Assembly (NCBI RefSeq): GCF_003344785.1
Contig: NZ_QPMK01000003.1
Coordinates: forward strand, 106,877-170,876
DNA: 64,000 bases
Source of the DNA: Thalassococcus profundi
GTDB lineage: Bacteria; Pseudomonadota; Alphaproteobacteria; Rhodobacterales; Rhodobacteraceae
Direction of reading: 5' to 3'
A program made the position numbers and the translations under genes. Positions 63,385-64,000 of the stretch are shown in pieces. Under the pieces are notes generated by a model. The model saw only the letters and a program-made list of their open reading frames with translations, was not told the origin of the DNA and searched no databases. The stretch's first letter is position 1. Each line of letters starts with the position of its first letter.

Positions 63385-64000
63385 ATGGCATTGCTGGATC
63401 AGGTTGACCCTGTGGGGCTCGACGAATTTTCGGTGGTCTTCACGGACCGGTCGCTCAACCACATGTCGAAGAGCTTTCAGCAGGTGATGACCGATATCTC
63501 GGGCATGTTGAAAGAGGTCTACAAGGCCGATGCGGTGGTGCTGGTGCCCGGCGGCGGCACCTACGGGATGGAGGCGGTGGCGCGGCAGTTCGGCCAGGAC
63601 GCGTCGGTTCTGGTGGTGCGCAACGGCTGGTTCTCCTACCGCTGGAGCCAGATCTTCGATGCCGGCAGGTTCGGCGGCGAAACCACGGTGATGAAGGCCC
63701 GCCAGACCGGCAATAGCGCCCAGGCGCCCTTTGCACCGGCGCCCATCGACGAGGTCACGGCGCGCATCCGCGAGGTGAAGCCGGACGTGGTCTTTGCCCC
63801 GCATGTGGAGACGAGCGCCGGCATCATCCTGCCCGATGCCTACGTCACCGCGCTGGCCGAGGCCGCGCACGAGGTTGGCGCGCTGATGGTGCTCGACTGC
63901 ATCGCCAGCGGCTGCGCCTGGGTGGACATGGGTGCCACCGGCGTCGACGTGCTGATCTCGGCGCCGCAGAAGGGCTGGTCGGCGACGCCCTCGGCCGGGC
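63385..64000 (+). CDS. Class V PLP-dependent aminotransferase, 5' part only
   Basis: The first 205 codons are visible; the gene runs off the window. MALLDQVDPVGLDEFSVVFT, then the PLP-binding VPGGGTYGMEAVARQF, FAPHVETSAGII and the Schiff-base lysine in SAPQKGWSATP (Lys196). The family includes alanine/serine-glyoxylate aminotransferases; substrate not assignable from this part. Strong ribosome site GAGGAGGATGCACG. Confidence 0.88.
   Translation, partial: MALLDQVDPVGLDEFSVVFTDRSLNHMSKSFQQVMTDISGMLKEVYKADAVVLVPGGGTYGMEAVARQFGQDASVLVVRNGWFSYRWSQIFDAGRFGGETTVMKARQTGNSAQAPFAPAPIDEVTARIREVKPDVVFAPHVETSAGIILPDAYVTALAEAAHEVGALMVLDCIASGCAWVDMGATGVDVLISAPQKGWSATPSAG

Overview
The window looks like a chromosomal segment from a high-GC alphaproteobacterium of the Rhodobacteraceae (Roseobacter group). 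The evidence is the gene content and order: lpxC-bamD-recN, gatC-gatA, pccR/pccB/pccA/methylmalonyl-CoA mutase, hdaA-ppk1, glmM-folP-folB, glyQ/glyS, a gene-transfer-agent (GTA) type terminase, and CtrA boxes. About 60 protein genes pack nearly the whole 64 kb. I see no rRNA, tRNA, IS element or CRISPR array.

Layout. 1-8.6 kb: a dipeptide-type ABC importer (permease and binding protein leftward, fused double ATPase rightward) beside an ArgE-like M20 deacetylase, a DadA-type FAD oxidoreductase and a second M20 amidohydrolase. This reads as uptake and breakdown of acylated or D-amino-acid peptides. 8.6-10.8 kb: an isolated GTA packaging pair (TerS-like and TerL) with no head or tail genes, flanked by two perfect TTAA-N7-TTAA CtrA boxes. 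10.8-17.8 kb: envelope and housekeeping genes (lpxC, bamD, recN, gatCA, an Excalibur lipoprotein, a cell-wall amidase). 18-31 kb: the methylmalonyl-CoA pathway for propionyl-CoA (regulator pccR, an MFS exporter, pccB, five small unknown genes, pccA, methylmalonyl-CoA mutase), with TTTGCA-type operator candidates upstream of pccR and pccB. 31-34.6 kb: small enzymes and a TerB/J-domain protein. 34.6-42.5 kb: polyphosphate metabolism (ppx, ppk1) with a K+ uptake pair inserted between, then hdaA and an AI-2E family permease. 42.6-49 kb: proS, DUF2937, glmM, folP, a folB fusion and a cell-wall hydrolase. 49-56.6 kb: a PPDK-like protein and glyS/glyQ separated by two small membrane-protein genes. 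56.7-64 kb: a secreted pseudoprotease, an EamA exporter, two tiny membrane proteins, ilvC with divergent twin Lrp regulators, a Hint-domain secreted protein and the start of a class V aminotransferase.

The most notable signals outside standard gene calls are: (i) the orphan GTA terminase module under an apparent CtrA box; (ii) a family of 3'-intergenic repeats starting TTCATCTTGCC whose hairpin arms covary between copies; (iii) a 24-codon gene at 27550-27624 with a perfect Shine-Dalgarno (SD) sequence; (iv) a trypsin-fold protein that has lost all three catalytic residues; (v) stacked hairpins in front of pccA; and (vi) paired tiny membrane-protein genes, one with its ribosome-binding site folded into a hairpin.
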